Part shown: piece by piece, positions 15,617-25,088 of the stretch
Layout: each line of letters starts with the position of its first letter
Numbering within the stretch: the stretch's first letter is position 1
DNA from: an uncultured Alloprevotella sp.
Lineage (GTDB): Bacteria > Bacteroidota > Bacteroidia > Bacteroidales > Bacteroidaceae
Direction: 5' to 3'
Assembly (NCBI GenBank): GCA_944322325.1
Contig: CALUOQ010000007.1
Span: 1 to 64,000 of the forward strand
DNA length: 64,000 bases
Notes under the pieces: model-generated
Database searches by the model: none
Told to the model about the DNA's origin: nothing
The model's input: the letters and a program-made list of their open reading frames with translations, nothing else
Translations under genes and position numbers: made by a program

Positions 15617-16537
15617 TTAAGTTGTCTTTTCAAGGGAAGCCGTGTGGGACGTTGAGGGTTGGGGCGTACGTCCGCGCGTCAGGATGATGAGTACGATGGC
15701 CGGAATGATGAGCACCAGCCCGCCGGCTACCGAGGCCGTGAAAGGCTCGCCCAGCGCCACGCACCCTACGACGACGGCCGTCAGCGGTTCGAGCGCGCCG
15801 ATAATGGAAGTCAGTGTCGACCCGATGAGCTTGACCGACGCGACAAGCATCAGGTTTGTCGCTACGGTGCATACCAGAGCCAGCGCGCCTACGCGGCCCC
15901 ACTCGGCGCCGTCCGTTAACGGCTGCACAGCACCGGTCCGCAGCGCATCGGCCAGAAAGATAAGCGAACCGATGGCCATGACGTAGAACACCACCTTTAT
16001 ACCCGGCATGTACTGCGCCCGCGAACGGTTGACCCGAATGATATAGAGCGCGTAGCACACCGCCGACACTACCGCGATAATCACGCCGCGCAGACTCAGC
16101 GACTCGCCGCCGTGCCACGACAGCACCGCCACGCCGCTCACGGCCATGCCGACGGCCACGAACGTGGTCCAACGGCGCGCTTCGTGGTAAAAGGAAATCA
16201 TGATGAGCGTCGTCACGACGGGGTAGAGGAAGTGGAGCGTCGTGGCTACGCCAGTGGACATATAGCTATAGCTCTCGATGAGAAACAGAGCCGAGCCGTC
16301 CGAGATGAAAGCCAGGTAGGTGAGCGTGACCATCTCGCCGCGCGTCACGCGGAAACTTACGCCCTTAAGGCGCATCAGTATGCCTACGACGACGGCCGCT
16401 ATGGCAAAACGGTAGAACAATATGCTTGGGTTTTCCAAACCGACCGCTTTCAAGGGCACGGTAAAGTAGGGGATAAAGCCATAGCACAGCGCGGCCCCCA
16501 AGCCGCAAAGCCAGCCTTTCGCTTGAGTGAGTTGCAT
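15617..16537 (-). CDS. EamA/DMT-family transporter
   Basis: An inner-membrane protein of 306 residues with ten predicted helices arranged as two EamA repeats (about 12-140 and 155-290). The N-terminal GWLCGLGAALCYGFIPYFTVPL and the second-repeat LIGSTLTSIIGALEPLTAVVVGCVALGEPF are typical of drug/metabolite exporters. The ATG at 16537 begins the first helix; longer upstream starts would cross the -7 box at 16580-16587. The substrate cannot be told from sequence. Confidence 0.85.
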   Translation of the reverse strand: MQLTQAKGWLCGLGAALCYGFIPYFTVPLKAVGLENPSILFYRFAIAAVVVGILMRLKGVSFRVTRGEMVTLTYLAFISDGSALFLIESYSYMSTGVATTLHFLYPVVTTLIMISFYHEARRWTTFVAVGMAVSGVAVLSWHGGESLSLRGVIIAVVSAVCYALYIIRVNRSRAQYMPGIKVVFYVMAIGSLIFLADALRTGAVQPLTDGAEWGRVGALALVCTVATNLMLVASVKLIGSTLTSIIGALEPLTAVVVGCVALGEPFTASVAGGLVLIIPAIVLIILTRGRTPQPSTSHTASLEKTT

Positions 16538-16579
16538 CAGCGTAGCGTCTTGAATCAGTTTTTTTAAGTTAGTGACACG

Positions 16580-16587
16580 CAAAAGTA
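16580..16587 (-). promoter_or_regulatory. -7 box for the EamA transporter
   Basis: On the minus strand TACTTTTG matches TAnnTTTG, 42 bases before the ATG at 16537. Confidence 0.5.
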
Positions 16588-16727
16588 CGAAAACTTTGTG
16601 CATGCTGCCCGGCTCGTCTCCACATTTTTCGACTTCCATGGGACAATGTGGCTCACTGAGTGTCGCTACATACGGGCGACAAGGTGTGCAGGTCACTCCG
16701 TTTGGGATTTCTAATGTAGTTGTATAA

Positions 16728-16753
16728 TTTTTTCCTCGTACCTGAGGAAAAAA
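16728..16753. terminator. Bidirectional hairpin, possible second terminator
   Basis: TTTTTTCCTC (16728-16737) and GAGGAAAAAA (16744-16753) are perfect complements around a six-base loop. It has a U-run in either direction and sits behind the main GH84 terminator. Confidence 0.5.
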
Positions 16754-16788
16754 TGTACGGAGCAGAAAATAATCCGGGGCAGGTATCA

Positions 16789-16828
16789 CAAAAAAAGTCC
16801 GACAGGTTCTCGTGAAACCAGTCGGACT
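16789..16828 (-). terminator. Terminator of the GH84 gene
   Basis: AGTCCGAC (16796-16803) pairs with GTCGGACT (16821-16828), with inner GGTT/AACC pairs. The A-run at 16789-16796 gives a U-run on the minus strand. Confidence 0.8.
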
Positions 16829-16853
16829 AAAAAACAGGGTTAGGGGAGTGGCT

Positions 16854-19800
16854 TTATTTCATACTTACCTTGTATGAGGCCGTATCGCCGTCGGCCGTTG
16901 TCGCCTTAATTATGACGCACGACTTGCGGACCGCGGGAATGGTCACAAGCTTTTCACCCGAGGGGCGCAGCTGGGCCAGCTGTTGTCCGGCGGGTGTGTA
17001 GAGCGCGATGTTGGCTATTCCGCTCGTCGATGCCAGTTGCAGGCGTCCTCCCTGCTGGCTGAGCGAAATGCGCTGCGAACCGCCACCCTCGATGAGGGCA
17101 TCGCTGAGATTAGTAGATGGCGTTGTGGTGTACTCGCATATTTCGTGGATAATGGGTGAGAGGCCAGTCCATTCCAAGCGTACAGCCACAGCGTCCTTCA
17201 TGCCGGCACGGCTCAACGACAGGTAGGGGGTCGGTCCGCTGAGGGTACCCAGCGGCGTCCAGTGCTCGCCGTCGCGCGTGGCCGAAACCTTGGCTTCGTA
17301 ATCGCGGCTGCCGTCCATAAAGAACGATAGGCCGTCCAGCTCTTCGGGATTCAGCAGGTTGTAGGTCAGCGATCCCGTTGCTGAGGAGGCGTACGACGTC
17401 GATGCCCGGTTGTCGAAAACCTCGGGCGCGGGCTGGCCGTCGCCAGTGAGGGCCACGGGGATGTCGCCGTAAGTATCGTGCTTCCGGTTCACTTCAATCT
17501 CGTAAAGACGAAGCCACTTCGATGTGTTGGCCGTACGCAGCAGCAGGCGCACGTAGCGCGCCGTCCGCCCTTCGCCGTCAAAGTCGCAGTACGACATTTC
17601 GTCGGAATAGCGCACGACGTTCTCGTCGCTCATGGTGAAGTTCACTGTCCGTGTGCCGCTGATGGGGATGTTTATCCAGCGGGTTCCGTCTTCGGAGATT
17701 TGCACGTTGCCGACCTGCATGTAGTCGCCGTTCGTCGTGCCCATGCAGATGCGCACGTCGTGAATGGGCACGGCCGTACGTAGGGTGACTTGGTAGGCGT
17801 CACCCTGCTTCTGATTCTGATTGAGGGTACAGAACGTGGTGTAGTCGCCGTCGTGGATGAGTTCCTTGGTGTGTCCTTGCCAGGCTTCGCCGCTCGGGAT
17901 GGTGGCGCCGGTGATGGCGGTGGGTGCCTCGGTCGTCATGCTGAACGTTGTGCGCGTGGGGCTGAACCACAGCTTGCCACTGCCGGCATTGTGCAGGCAG
18001 ACATACTTATAGGGTACGTCGGTCAGCGCGTCGGGCGTGAGGGTGGTCCAAGTCTTGCCGTTCTGCGAAGCGATGAGACTGAAATTCTCTTTCAGGCTGT
18101 CGGCAATGGTTATGCTCGTAATTTTCTTGGGCGCGGGCAGTTCGAAACCGATGCGTTCGTCCGGTCCTACGGCAAGCGTCGTTGTGCTGACGAAGTAGAT
18201 GCCTTGCGTTGTATTAGCCACGTTCAGTTTCGGGGCCGAGGCAACCGTTGTGTAGAGTTGCGGAGTCGTGAGCGCGTCGCGCTCAGGAAAGAGGTCGTTG
18301 AAAGCCTCACTGCCCAGCCATTCCGTTACGAAAGGTTTCAGTGCGGCGGACGAGGCGTTGACCCTGTGCTGGCCTACGGGCGGATTGGTGCCCATGCCTT
18401 CGAGCGTTTCTACCACGTAGCGCGAATCGGTCGTGAGGGCCTCGGCCGATTTTTGTGCAGCGAGGTAGGCGTCCCACTGGTCGGCCATGTCGTCTACGTC
18501 CTTGGCGTCGAGAAAAGCCTTAGTCGTCGCGGCCATGTCGCGCACCAGGTAGAACCAAGGGCGCAGGTCCTCGAAGAACAGGCGGTCCGACTCGATTTCG
18601 CTCGTTTCCATTCCGGCAATTTTGTCGCACGCGGCAGAGATTTCGTCCATGTCGGCGTGGAGTGCTGTGGCGTCGGCTTCGCGGCCCATCGTGATGTTGG
18701 TCTTATAAGTTTGTATGAGGCGCGACAGCGTCGATGGGTCGTCGTAGCACAGGTAGGGAGCCAGCGTGCGGAATGCAGCGGCATATTCGTCGCCCAATAC
18801 GGCCGGCAAGGCGGCCTCCCAGCTCGAAGTGTTGTTGAAGCCGTCATTGTTCCACGCATAGTCGGCAACGCTGAACAAAGCTATCTTTGAGATTTCGCCT
18901 TGCTGCATGGGGTTGCTCAGTATGCCTGCTGCGTTGTTCAGTTGCTGCGGCAGGCGGGCATTGTCGCTGACTTGTGTCATTTCGACGAAGTTCCGGTACA
19001 TGTCGGAGATGAAGATTTCACTGTCCGAGCGGCCGTTGTCGTTGCAGGGGTAGTTCCACCACCACGCCACGTCGCGTCCGAGATCGTTCTTGATAGTGGC
19101 GAGGTCGTTGCTGTTAGGCACGCTCCACACGCCGTTACCGGTGGTGTAGACAACGATTTTCTCCGGAAGGTTGGAGAGTTCGTTGAAGTACGTCTTGCGC
19201 GTCTCGGCATTGGCGAAACTGGCAGCGTAGATATGCGGCACGAAGTGGAGGGGCTTCACGGTGTCGGCCGGCGATTCGTAGTCCTTATTATAGGTTTCGT
19301 CCAAACGGTTCTGCAACTGCGTGAAGAAGTAAGTGTATTTCGGGAACTCGCTGGCGTTTTCCACGCCAACGTCGTCCGTAAACACAGCAAACTGCCGTAC
19401 GCCAAGGTCGTACATCAGCTGGAATTTACTGAAGACCTGATTGACGTTTTGGTCGGTCTTTGTGTTCAAGCCCGGGTGGATGGCCCAGATGAAGTTCACT
19501 TTCGAGGCGTGAGCCTGGGCCGTCAGTTCCTTGAACATCTCCTGTGTGAGCCAGCCGTTCTTCTCCTGCTGGGCCGTGATGCTCGTGGGATAAGGGTCCT
19601 GCCAGTAACCGGAGTGGTAGGGGTCGCTCTTCGCGCCATAGAGGTAGGTGTTCAGTTTATAGCGGGCCATGAACTTCATCAAGTCCTTCTTTACGGCCAC
19701 TGAGTAAGGGTAGCCGTAATAGCCCTCGACGAGTCCGCGTGACTGCTGATCAGCGTAGTCGTTAATCGTGACGCAGGCCAGGCTGGCAGTGCCGCCGTCC

Positions 19801-20273
19801 AACATCTGTTCGAGTGAGGCAAGGCCGTAAAACACGGCATCCGTGTTTTCACCCAATATGACGATTCGGGCATCGGTGCCGTCAGCAGAGAGGCTGACGA
19901 TATGACGGTCGAATTTTCCCTCCCGCGAGAGGACGGCGCGGTCTATTCCCATGTCCTCTGCCTTACGGTCGGCAGGGCCTTTGCTGCCGGAGACAGCCAG
20001 ATACAGGTTGGTCTGTCCGCTTTTCGCTTGGTCGCTGAACGTGGCGGCAATGCCTTTTTCCTTCAAGACCTCGGTAGCGCGGTCTTTCGTGTATTGGTCG
20101 ATGTATTCGTCGCACACGATGTTTACGGTAGCCGACAGACTGACCGTTCCCACGCCGGCAATCTGTTCCTGCGGGATGGGATAAATGGTGTACACTTGGT
20201 CGGCATACAGCGTCGGTGTGCCGGCCATGCCTAAGGCAAATCCTAGGCAGAGGATAAGGGCGTTTCTTCTCAT
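16854..20273 (-). CDS. Secreted GH84 beta-N-acetylglucosaminidase (NagJ/O-GlcNAcase type)
   Basis: An 1139-residue exported hydrolase that removes GlcNAc from glycoproteins or glycans by substrate-assisted catalysis. A signal peptide ends near residue 23. A GH20b-like N-terminal domain (about 28-170) precedes the GH84 barrel (about 180-480), where GLVEGYYGYPYS and the catalytic pair FTDDVG (D300, D301) are intact. A helical linker and carbohydrate-binding modules of the F5/8C type follow (about 740-1040). The last 70 residues (ALYTPAGQQLAQLRPSG, then YKVSMK) look like a type IX secretion tail. It starts 24 bases after valS and may be co-transcribed with it. Mucin or host O-GlcNAc is the likely source, by family knowledge. 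Confidence 0.92.
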   Translation of the reverse strand: MRRNALILCLGFALGMAGTPTLYADQVYTIYPIPQEQIAGVGTVSLSATVNIVCDEYIDQYTKDRATEVLKEKGIAATFSDQAKSGQTNLYLAVSGSKGPADRKAEDMGIDRAVLSREGKFDRHIVSLSADGTDARIVILGENTDAVFYGLASLEQMLDGGTASLACVTINDYADQQSRGLVEGYYGYPYSVAVKKDLMKFMARYKLNTYLYGAKSDPYHSGYWQDPYPTSITAQQEKNGWLTQEMFKELTAQAHASKVNFIWAIHPGLNTKTDQNVNQVFSKFQLMYDLGVRQFAVFTDDVGVENASEFPKYTYFFTQLQNRLDETYNKDYESPADTVKPLHFVPHIYAASFANAETRKTYFNELSNLPEKIVVYTTGNGVWSVPNSNDLATIKNDLGRDVAWWWNYPCNDNGRSDSEIFISDMYRNFVEMTQVSDNARLPQQLNNAAGILSNPMQQGEISKIALFSVADYAWNNDGFNNTSSWEAALPAVLGDEYAAAFRTLAPYLCYDDPSTLSRLIQTYKTNITMGREADATALHADMDEISAACDKIAGMETSEIESDRLFFEDLRPWFYLVRDMAATTKAFLDAKDVDDMADQWDAYLAAQKSAEALTTDSRYVVETLEGMGTNPPVGQHRVNASSAALKPFVTEWLGSEAFNDLFPERDALTTPQLYTTVASAPKLNVANTTQGIYFVSTTTLAVGPDERIGFELPAPKKITSITIADSLKENFSLIASQNGKTWTTLTPDALTDVPYKYVCLHNAGSGKLWFSPTRTTFSMTTEAPTAITGATIPSGEAWQGHTKELIHDGDYTTFCTLNQNQKQGDAYQVTLRTAVPIHDVRICMGTTNGDYMQVGNVQISEDGTRWINIPISGTRTVNFTMSDENVVRYSDEMSYCDFDGEGRTARYVRLLLRTANTSKWLRLYEIEVNRKHDTYGDIPVALTGDGQPAPEVFDNRASTSYASSATGSLTYNLLNPEELDGLSFFMDGSRDYEAKVSATRDGEHWTPLGTLSGPTPYLSLSRAGMKDAVAVRLEWTGLSPIIHEICEYTTTPSTNLSDALIEGGGSQRISLSQQGGRLQLASTSGIANIALYTPAGQQLAQLRPSGEKLVTIPAVRKSCVIIKATTADGDTASYKVSMK

Positions 20274-20297
20274 GAAAATAGACTTGATGATGACAAC

Positions 20298-22982
20298 TTA
20301 CTTTTTCAACGCGGCCAAGGCTTCCTGTAAGGAGGCTATCTTGCTTTCCGTATCGCTTTCCTTCTTGCGTTCCAGTTCTACGACTTGGGCCGGAGCGTTG
20401 GCTACGAACTTGGCATTAGCCAGTTTTTTCTTGATGCCACCGAGGAATGCGGTCAGGTGGGCCAGCTCGCCTTCAATCTTGACGATTTCGGCATTTACGT
20501 CGATGAGCGCGCCGAGCGGAACGGCAAACTCTATTGTTCCGACCATGAAACAGGATGCGCCTTCGCTCTTCGTCGTGACGCGACGGATGGAGCCGACGTT
20601 GGCCATTTTCTGAATTGTGCTTTCGTAATCGGTGAGCGGCATGTCGCCGAGGACTTCTACGTCCAGTGATTCTTTGAGCGGAAGATTTTTCTGATTCCGT
20701 ATGGCCCGCACACCGGCAATAATGCTCTTCACGTTTTCCATTGCTCCCAGGATTTCCGAGTCTGCCGCAGTCGGTTCGGCGATAGTCATCGGGCTTACCA
20801 TGATACTTTCGCCGTCTTTGCGGTCAAAGATGTGTTGCCACAGTTCTTCGGTGATGAAAGGCATGAACGGATGGAGCAGTTTCAGCAGGGTGTCGAAGAA
20901 CGCAATCGTAGCGTCATACGTGGCGCGGTCAATCGGCGCGCCGTAGGCCGGCTTGACCATTTCGAGATACCAGCTGGAAAATTCGTCCCAGAACAAGCGG
21001 TAGATTTCCATCAAAGCCTCACTCAGGCGGTAACGCTTGAACATGCCGGCGATGTCGGCGGCGCTCTTGCGCAGTTGTGCGTCGAACCAGCGAATAGCAG
21101 TCTTGGCGGCTTGCGGTTGCTCTGCCTCAGCGGTTTCCCAGCCTTTCACGAGGCGAAATGCGTTCCAAATTTTGTTGCAGAAGTTGCGGCCTTGTTCGCA
21201 GAGGGCTTCGTCGAAGAGAATGTCGTTGCCTGCGGGTGCCGAGAGCATCATTCCCATGCGCACACCGTCGGCCCCGTATTGTTGGATGAGGTCGAGCGGG
21301 TCCGGAGAGTTGCCCAGGGACTTGGACATCTTGCGTCCCAGTTTGTCGCGCACGATGCCGGTAAAATAGACGTTGCGGAACGGCATTTTGCCGGTGTATT
21401 CGTAACCCGCCATAATCATGCGTGCCACCCAGAAGAAGATGATGTCCGGCCCGGTGACGAGGTCGCTTGTCGGATAGTAGTACTTGAATTCCGCATTGTC
21501 GGGATCGAGTATGCCGTCGAAGAGAGAGATGGGCCAAAGCCAGGAAGAGAACCACGTGTCCAGTGCATCGTCGTCCTGGCGCAGGTCGTTCAGTGTAAGC
21601 GTCGTATCGCCCGTCTTTTCTTGGGCCATCCGCAGGGCCTCTTCGGCTGTCTCGGCCACGACGAAGCCTCCTTTCGGCAAGTAGTAAGCCGGTATGCGGT
21701 GTCCCCACCAAAGCTGACGGCTGATGCACCAGTCCTTGATGTTTTCCAGCCAGTGCCGGTAGGTGTTTTTGTACTTTGTGGGATAGAATTTTATCTCGTC
21801 GTTCATGACCGGCGGCAGAGCCAGGTCGGCGAAATGCTTCATCTTCAGGAACCACTGCATCGAGAGCTTGGGCTCGATGGGTACATCCGTGCGCTCGCTG
21901 AAGCCCACCTTGTTCGTGTAGGCCTCCACCTTCTCGAGCAAACCGGCTTCGGCCAAATCGCCTTCGATTTGCTTGCGCACGTCGAAGCGGTCCATGCCGA
22001 CATAAAGGCCTGCTGCCTCGCTGAGGGTGCCGTCGTCGTTAAAGATGTCGATAGACGTCAGATTATACTTCTCGCCCAGCATGTAGTCGTTGACGTCGTG
22101 CGCCGGAGTGACCTTCAGGCAACCCGTACCGAACTCAATGTCGACATAGTCGTCCTCAATGACGGGAATTACGCGGCCCACCAGCGGCACGATGACTTTG
22201 CTGCCTTTCAGCCATACGTTCTTCGGGTCGTTGGGGTTTATGCACATCGCGGTGTCTCCCATGATGGTTTCGGGGCGCGTCGTGGCCACTACGGCATAAG
22301 GCTTTCCTGTTTTTTCGTCGCGGTGAACGACGCAGCCTTCCGGCAGGTTTTCAGGAATCTGTCCTCCTTCCACATAATAGCGGAGGTAGTACAGTTTGCT
22401 GTGCTCTTCCTTGTAAATCACTTCCTCGTCGGACAACGCGGTCTTCGCCTTGGGGTCCCAGTTCACCATACGGACTCCGCGGTAGATAAGTCCCTTGTTG
22501 TAGAGGTCGACAAACACCTTGATGACACTCTCGGAGCGCTTCTCGTCCATGGTGAAGGCCGTACGGTTCCAGTCGCACGAGGCGCCCAGTTTCTGAAGCT
22601 GTTTCAGGATGATGCCGCCGTGCTCGTCAGTCCAGGCCCAGGCGTGCTTCAAAAACTCTTCACGCGTGAGGTCCGCCTTACGGATGCCTTGTGCGGCGAG
22701 GCGGTTCACGACTTTGGCCTCGGTGGCAATGGAGGCATGATCGGTGCCCGGAACCCAACAGGCATTTTTTCCCTCCATGCGGGCACGGCGTACCAGAATG
22801 TCCTGGATAGTCTCGTTCAGCATGTGTCCCATGTGAAGGACGCCCGTCACGTTGGGGGGCGGAATGACCACTGTGTAGGGTTCACGACCATCCGGCTTGG
22901 AGCTGAACAAGTCGTGCTCCAGCCAGTATTTGTACCACTTCCCCTCGACGCTCTCGGGGGCGTATTTACTCGCTAACTCCAT
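20298..22982 (-). CDS. valS: Valyl-tRNA synthetase
   Basis: Charges tRNA-Val in the cytoplasm. This 894-residue class I synthetase shows [14 protein letters not shown] (the HIGH motif), a CP1 editing domain in the middle ([28 protein letters not shown]), [10 protein letters not shown] (the KMSKS motif), an anticodon-binding helical domain and the C-terminal coiled coil (about 830-894) special to ValRS. All key motifs are intact and the length is normal. A -7 box lies at 23024-23031. Confidence 0.97.
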   Translation of the reverse strand: MELASKYAPESVEGKWYKYWLEHDLFSSKPDGREPYTVVIPPPNVTGVLHMGHMLNETIQDILVRRARMEGKNACWVPGTDHASIATEAKVVNRLAAQGIRKADLTREEFLKHAWAWTDEHGGIILKQLQKLGASCDWNRTAFTMDEKRSESVIKVFVDLYNKGLIYRGVRMVNWDPKAKTALSDEEVIYKEEHSKLYYLRYYVEGGQIPENLPEGCVVHRDEKTGKPYAVVATTRPETIMGDTAMCINPNDPKNVWLKGSKVIVPLVGRVIPVIEDDYVDIEFGTGCLKVTPAHDVNDYMLGEKYNLTSIDIFNDDGTLSEAAGLYVGMDRFDVRKQIEGDLAEAGLLEKVEAYTNKVGFSERTDVPIEPKLSMQWFLKMKHFADLALPPVMNDEIKFYPTKYKNTYRHWLENIKDWCISRQLWWGHRIPAYYLPKGGFVVAETAEEALRMAQEKTGDTTLTLNDLRQDDDALDTWFSSWLWPISLFDGILDPDNAEFKYYYPTSDLVTGPDIIFFWVARMIMAGYEYTGKMPFRNVYFTGIVRDKLGRKMSKSLGNSPDPLDLIQQYGADGVRMGMMLSAPAGNDILFDEALCEQGRNFCNKIWNAFRLVKGWETAEAEQPQAAKTAIRWFDAQLRKSAADIAGMFKRYRLSEALMEIYRLFWDEFSSWYLEMVKPAYGAPIDRATYDATIAFFDTLLKLLHPFMPFITEELWQHIFDRKDGESIMVSPMTIAEPTAADSEILGAMENVKSIIAGVRAIRNQKNLPLKESLDVEVLGDMPLTDYESTIQKMANVGSIRRVTTKSEGASCFMVGTIEFAVPLGALIDVNAEIVKIEGELAHLTAFLGGIKKKLANAKFVANAPAQVVELERKKESDTESKIASLQEALAALKK

Positions 22983-23023
22983 TTTTTCTTTCAGCGTTTA
23001 TTTTATTTTTGATTTGTGCGGAG

Positions 23024-23031
23024 CAAAGGTA
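23024..23031 (-). promoter_or_regulatory. -7 box for valS
   Basis: On the minus strand TACCTTTG matches TAnnTTTG, 41 bases before the valS ATG. Confidence 0.55.
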
Positions 23032-23051
23032 GTAAAAAATAGTAATCGGCG

Positions 23052-23702
23052 TTACCGGTAGGGGGCGACTTCTTCGCCCGGCAGGGGACAGTCAGTCCAA
23101 GTCACGACAAAATCCGCGTACAAACGGTAATGAACAAGCAGAGGGAGCTCATGTAAAAAGCCGTGCAGCTGTCCTTCGTCAGCCAGCGGAAAGCTGTGGA
23201 ACGAGAACTGCGAGACGACGGTTCCCGGTCGGTCCAGCCATTTGTAGGCAGCTTCTTTGGCGCTCCATAGCGTAGTGAAGATATCGGCTTTGTCGGTGCG
23301 GAATGCTTGTCGCTCTTTGTCGGACAGGAACGATTGCCTCGCTCGCATGGCTCGCGAGGTACGTATTTCCACGTCGAGGCCTACCCGCGGACATTGTGAC
23401 AAAGCCAGCCCGACAAAACCCTGACTGTGCGAGATGCTGATGCCGGTCCGCATACCGGGAAGGTAGGGGCGGCCGGTCGGGTAGTAGGCCAAGGCGGTGG
23501 CAGCGGCAGGGTCACGGAGGGCATGGCACAGCAAAATACGGGCCGCCAGCCACTCCTTCTGCCGCGTGTCGGAGCGAAATCGTTGTCGGCTCTCGTCAAG
23601 CACACTTTGGGGGAGCTGCCGCTCAAATTCAGTTTCGGCGTCAGCAATTGCGGCGACAAGGATTCTCGTATCGCCATATGTGGTGTCGATGAGCGGGGTC
23701 AT
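23052..23702 (-). CDS. 4'-phosphopantetheinyl transferase
   Basis: Transfers the phosphopantetheine arm from coenzyme A to a carrier-protein serine. The 216-residue protein belongs to the Sfp-like superfamily: ISISHSQGFVGLALS, then GLDVEI (metal-binding Asp and Glu), then LWSAKEAAYKWL (catalytic Lys). The length suits a Sfp/HetI type, not the short AcpS type. No carrier protein or synthase is in the window, so it may act on the fatty-acid ACP or on a secondary pathway elsewhere. A terminator separates it from ssb; its own promoter was not recognised. Confidence 0.87.
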   Translation of the reverse strand: MTPLIDTTYGDTRILVAAIADAETEFERQLPQSVLDESRQRFRSDTRQKEWLAARILLCHALRDPAAATALAYYPTGRPYLPGMRTGISISHSQGFVGLALSQCPRVGLDVEIRTSRAMRARQSFLSDKERQAFRTDKADIFTTLWSAKEAAYKWLDRPGTVVSQFSFHSFPLADEGQLHGFLHELPLLVHYRLYADFVVTWTDCPLPGEEVAPYR

Positions 23703-23729
23703 GTACTGGCGTGTAGTATCTTGCGTTCA

Positions 23730-23777
23730 AAAAAATACCGTCCGGCATTCGCTGGTGACAACGAAACAGCCGGACGG
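23730..23777 (-). terminator. Terminator of the bamD-rpoZ-ssb unit
   Basis: CCGTCCGGC (23738-23746) pairs perfectly with GCCGGACGG (23769-23777). The A-run 23729-23735 becomes a U-run on the minus strand. Confidence 0.85.
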
Positions 23778-23827
23778 GATAGGTTCGAGAGAATACGGAA
23801 ACGACGTAGTCAAGAACGGACGCTTTG

Positions 23828-24247
23828 CTAAAAGGGCAGATCGCCGTGCGATGGCTGTCCTCCACTTGCGGGCGCTTCGCCCTGCGTCGGTTGGGCGGTA
23901 TTTCCGGTTGCCGTCGGTTTCGTCATCAGTTCCAGGCGCTCGGCCCAGATTTCAATGACACTTCGTTGCTTCCCGTTCTTGTCGTTGTACGTGCGGGTAC
24001 GGATTTGTCCCTCTACGAAAATTTTATCGCCTTTCCTGACGTATTTTTCCACCGTCTGCGCCAGTCCTCTCCACAGTACGACATTGTGCCACTCGGTCCG
24101 GTCCGGGACTTGCACACCGTTGGGTAAGGTGTATCCTCGCTCGGTCGTGGCCATACTGAGTTGGGCAACGGCCACGCCGTTGTCTATGTAGCGAACTTCA
24201 GGGTCTCGCCCTACGTTTCCTATCAGCAATACTTTATTGAGTGACAT
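23828..24247 (-). CDS. ssb: Single-stranded DNA-binding protein
   Basis: Coats single-stranded DNA during replication and repair. The 139-residue protein has an OB-fold (about 1-105: LNKVLLIGNVGRDPEVRY, TEWHNVVLW, GDKIFVEGQIRTRTY), a low-complexity Pro/Gln/Gly linker and an acidic-type tip ending GDLPF, the docking tail for partner proteins. The ATG at 24247 gives the standard MSLNKVLLIG start; the longer frame upstream lies in DUF4293. It is the last gene of the bamD-rpoZ-DUF4293-ssb run and ends before a strong terminator. Confidence 0.95.
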   Translation of the reverse strand: MSLNKVLLIGNVGRDPEVRYIDNGVAVAQLSMATTERGYTLPNGVQVPDRTEWHNVVLWRGLAQTVEKYVRKGDKIFVEGQIRTRTYNDKNGKQRSVIEIWAERLELMTKPTATGNTAQPTQGEAPASGGQPSHGDLPF

Positions 24248-24275
24248 GACGAAACGGGAAATTTGAGTCAGTCTG

Positions 24276-24743
24276 TTACCGTATGCGGTCGGCCGCACGC
24301 ACTTTTTCTTCGTCGCTCTTGATGGCTTTGCGGGCCAAAATGACGGCGATGAACGCGATGAGGGGCAGGATGGCAAACAGCGTCGGCGTGAGGTTGGCGT
24401 CGTTGTCGCGCGCGATGGCCACACCGTAAGCAATGTAAGCGGCGTAGTAGACGAGATAAGCGATTTCCGTCAACAGGCACAGCCGCATTTGGCTCTTGCG
24501 GTTCCTGTATTTGAAGATGCAGTACAAGGGGAGCAACACGCTCAACAGGGAAAATACCATCACGCCCCACGGGAGCGACGGAACCTGTCCGAAAGCGGAG
24601 GGATCGCCATATACGGAAAACGAGGTCGCATACATGACGCACAGGGCCGTTTCGCGGGTAAAGTTGGCCAGCGGCGTGAAAAACGCCACAGCCGACAGGA
24701 CGCCTGCCAAGAGCAGATAGACGCTCTGGATGCGCTGTATCAT
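24276..24743 (-). CDS. DUF4293 membrane protein
   Basis: A 155-residue inner-membrane protein with four predicted helices and the MIQRIQSVYLLL opening typical of the Bacteroidetes family DUF4293. Function is unknown. Its ATG overlaps the rpoZ stop by four bases, so it is coupled to the polymerase omega gene. Co-occurrence with rpoZ and bamD looks like conserved order synteny, not evidence of a shared task. Confidence 0.85.
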   Translation of the reverse strand: MIQRIQSVYLLLAGVLSAVAFFTPLANFTRETALCVMYATSFSVYGDPSAFGQVPSLPWGVMVFSLLSVLLPLYCIFKYRNRKSQMRLCLLTEIAYLVYYAAYIAYGVAIARDNDANLTPTLFAILPLIAFIAVILARKAIKSDEEKVRAADRIR

Positions 24744-25084
24744 GATGCGGAGTTGATTTTCTCTTTGTCCTTGGCCGGATTGCGATAATAGATGCGGCCG
24801 TTCATGAACTCATCGGCGGCAATAAGCGTCGGTTTGGGTAACTTCTCATAATAGCGGGAAATCTCGATTTGCTCGCGATTCTCGAACGTTTCCTCGAGGT
24901 TGTCGTTGCTCGAAGCGAATTCCTTGAGCTTTTTCGACAGGTCCTCCTTCATCTTCATTGCGATTTGGTTCGCACGCTTCGACATAATGACCACACTTTC
25001 GTAGATGTTGCCCGTGTCTTCGCAGAAGTCCATCAGGTTGTGCGTCACGGTGTTGGTCGGGGCTTTGCTTTTCTTGTAATCCAT
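24740..25084 (-). CDS. rpoZ: RNA polymerase omega subunit, Bacteroidetes type
   Basis: A 114-residue protein of the omega/RPB6 fold, helping assemble RNA polymerase. The core motif is NIYESVVIMSKRANQIAMKMKEDLSKKL, the omega signature with the conserved R-A-x-Q. The C-terminal extension (LPKPTLIAADEFMNGRIYYRN) is characteristic of Bacteroidetes. The ATG at 25084 starts the family's usual N-terminus; the upstream frame lies in bamD. It sits four bases after bamD and overlaps DUF4293. Confidence 0.88.
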   Translation of the reverse strand: MDYKKSKAPTNTVTHNLMDFCEDTGNIYESVVIMSKRANQIAMKMKEDLSKKLKEFASSNDNLEETFENREQIEISRYYEKLPKPTLIAADEFMNGRIYYRNPAKDKEKINSAS

Positions 25085-25088
25085 ATCT

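Larger units (their letters stand above)
16538..16853. other. Intergenic region between EamA and GH84 genes
   Basis: This 316-base stretch holds the EamA -7 box (16580-16587), a palindromic hairpin (16728-16753) and the GH84 terminator (16789-16828). The frame upstream of the EamA ATG stays open here but shows no protein-like features. Confidence 0.6.

Noticed and set aside
20832..22976. 714-residue open frame opposite valS
   Set aside because: High-GC antisense shadow of valS; no start context and no family resemblance.
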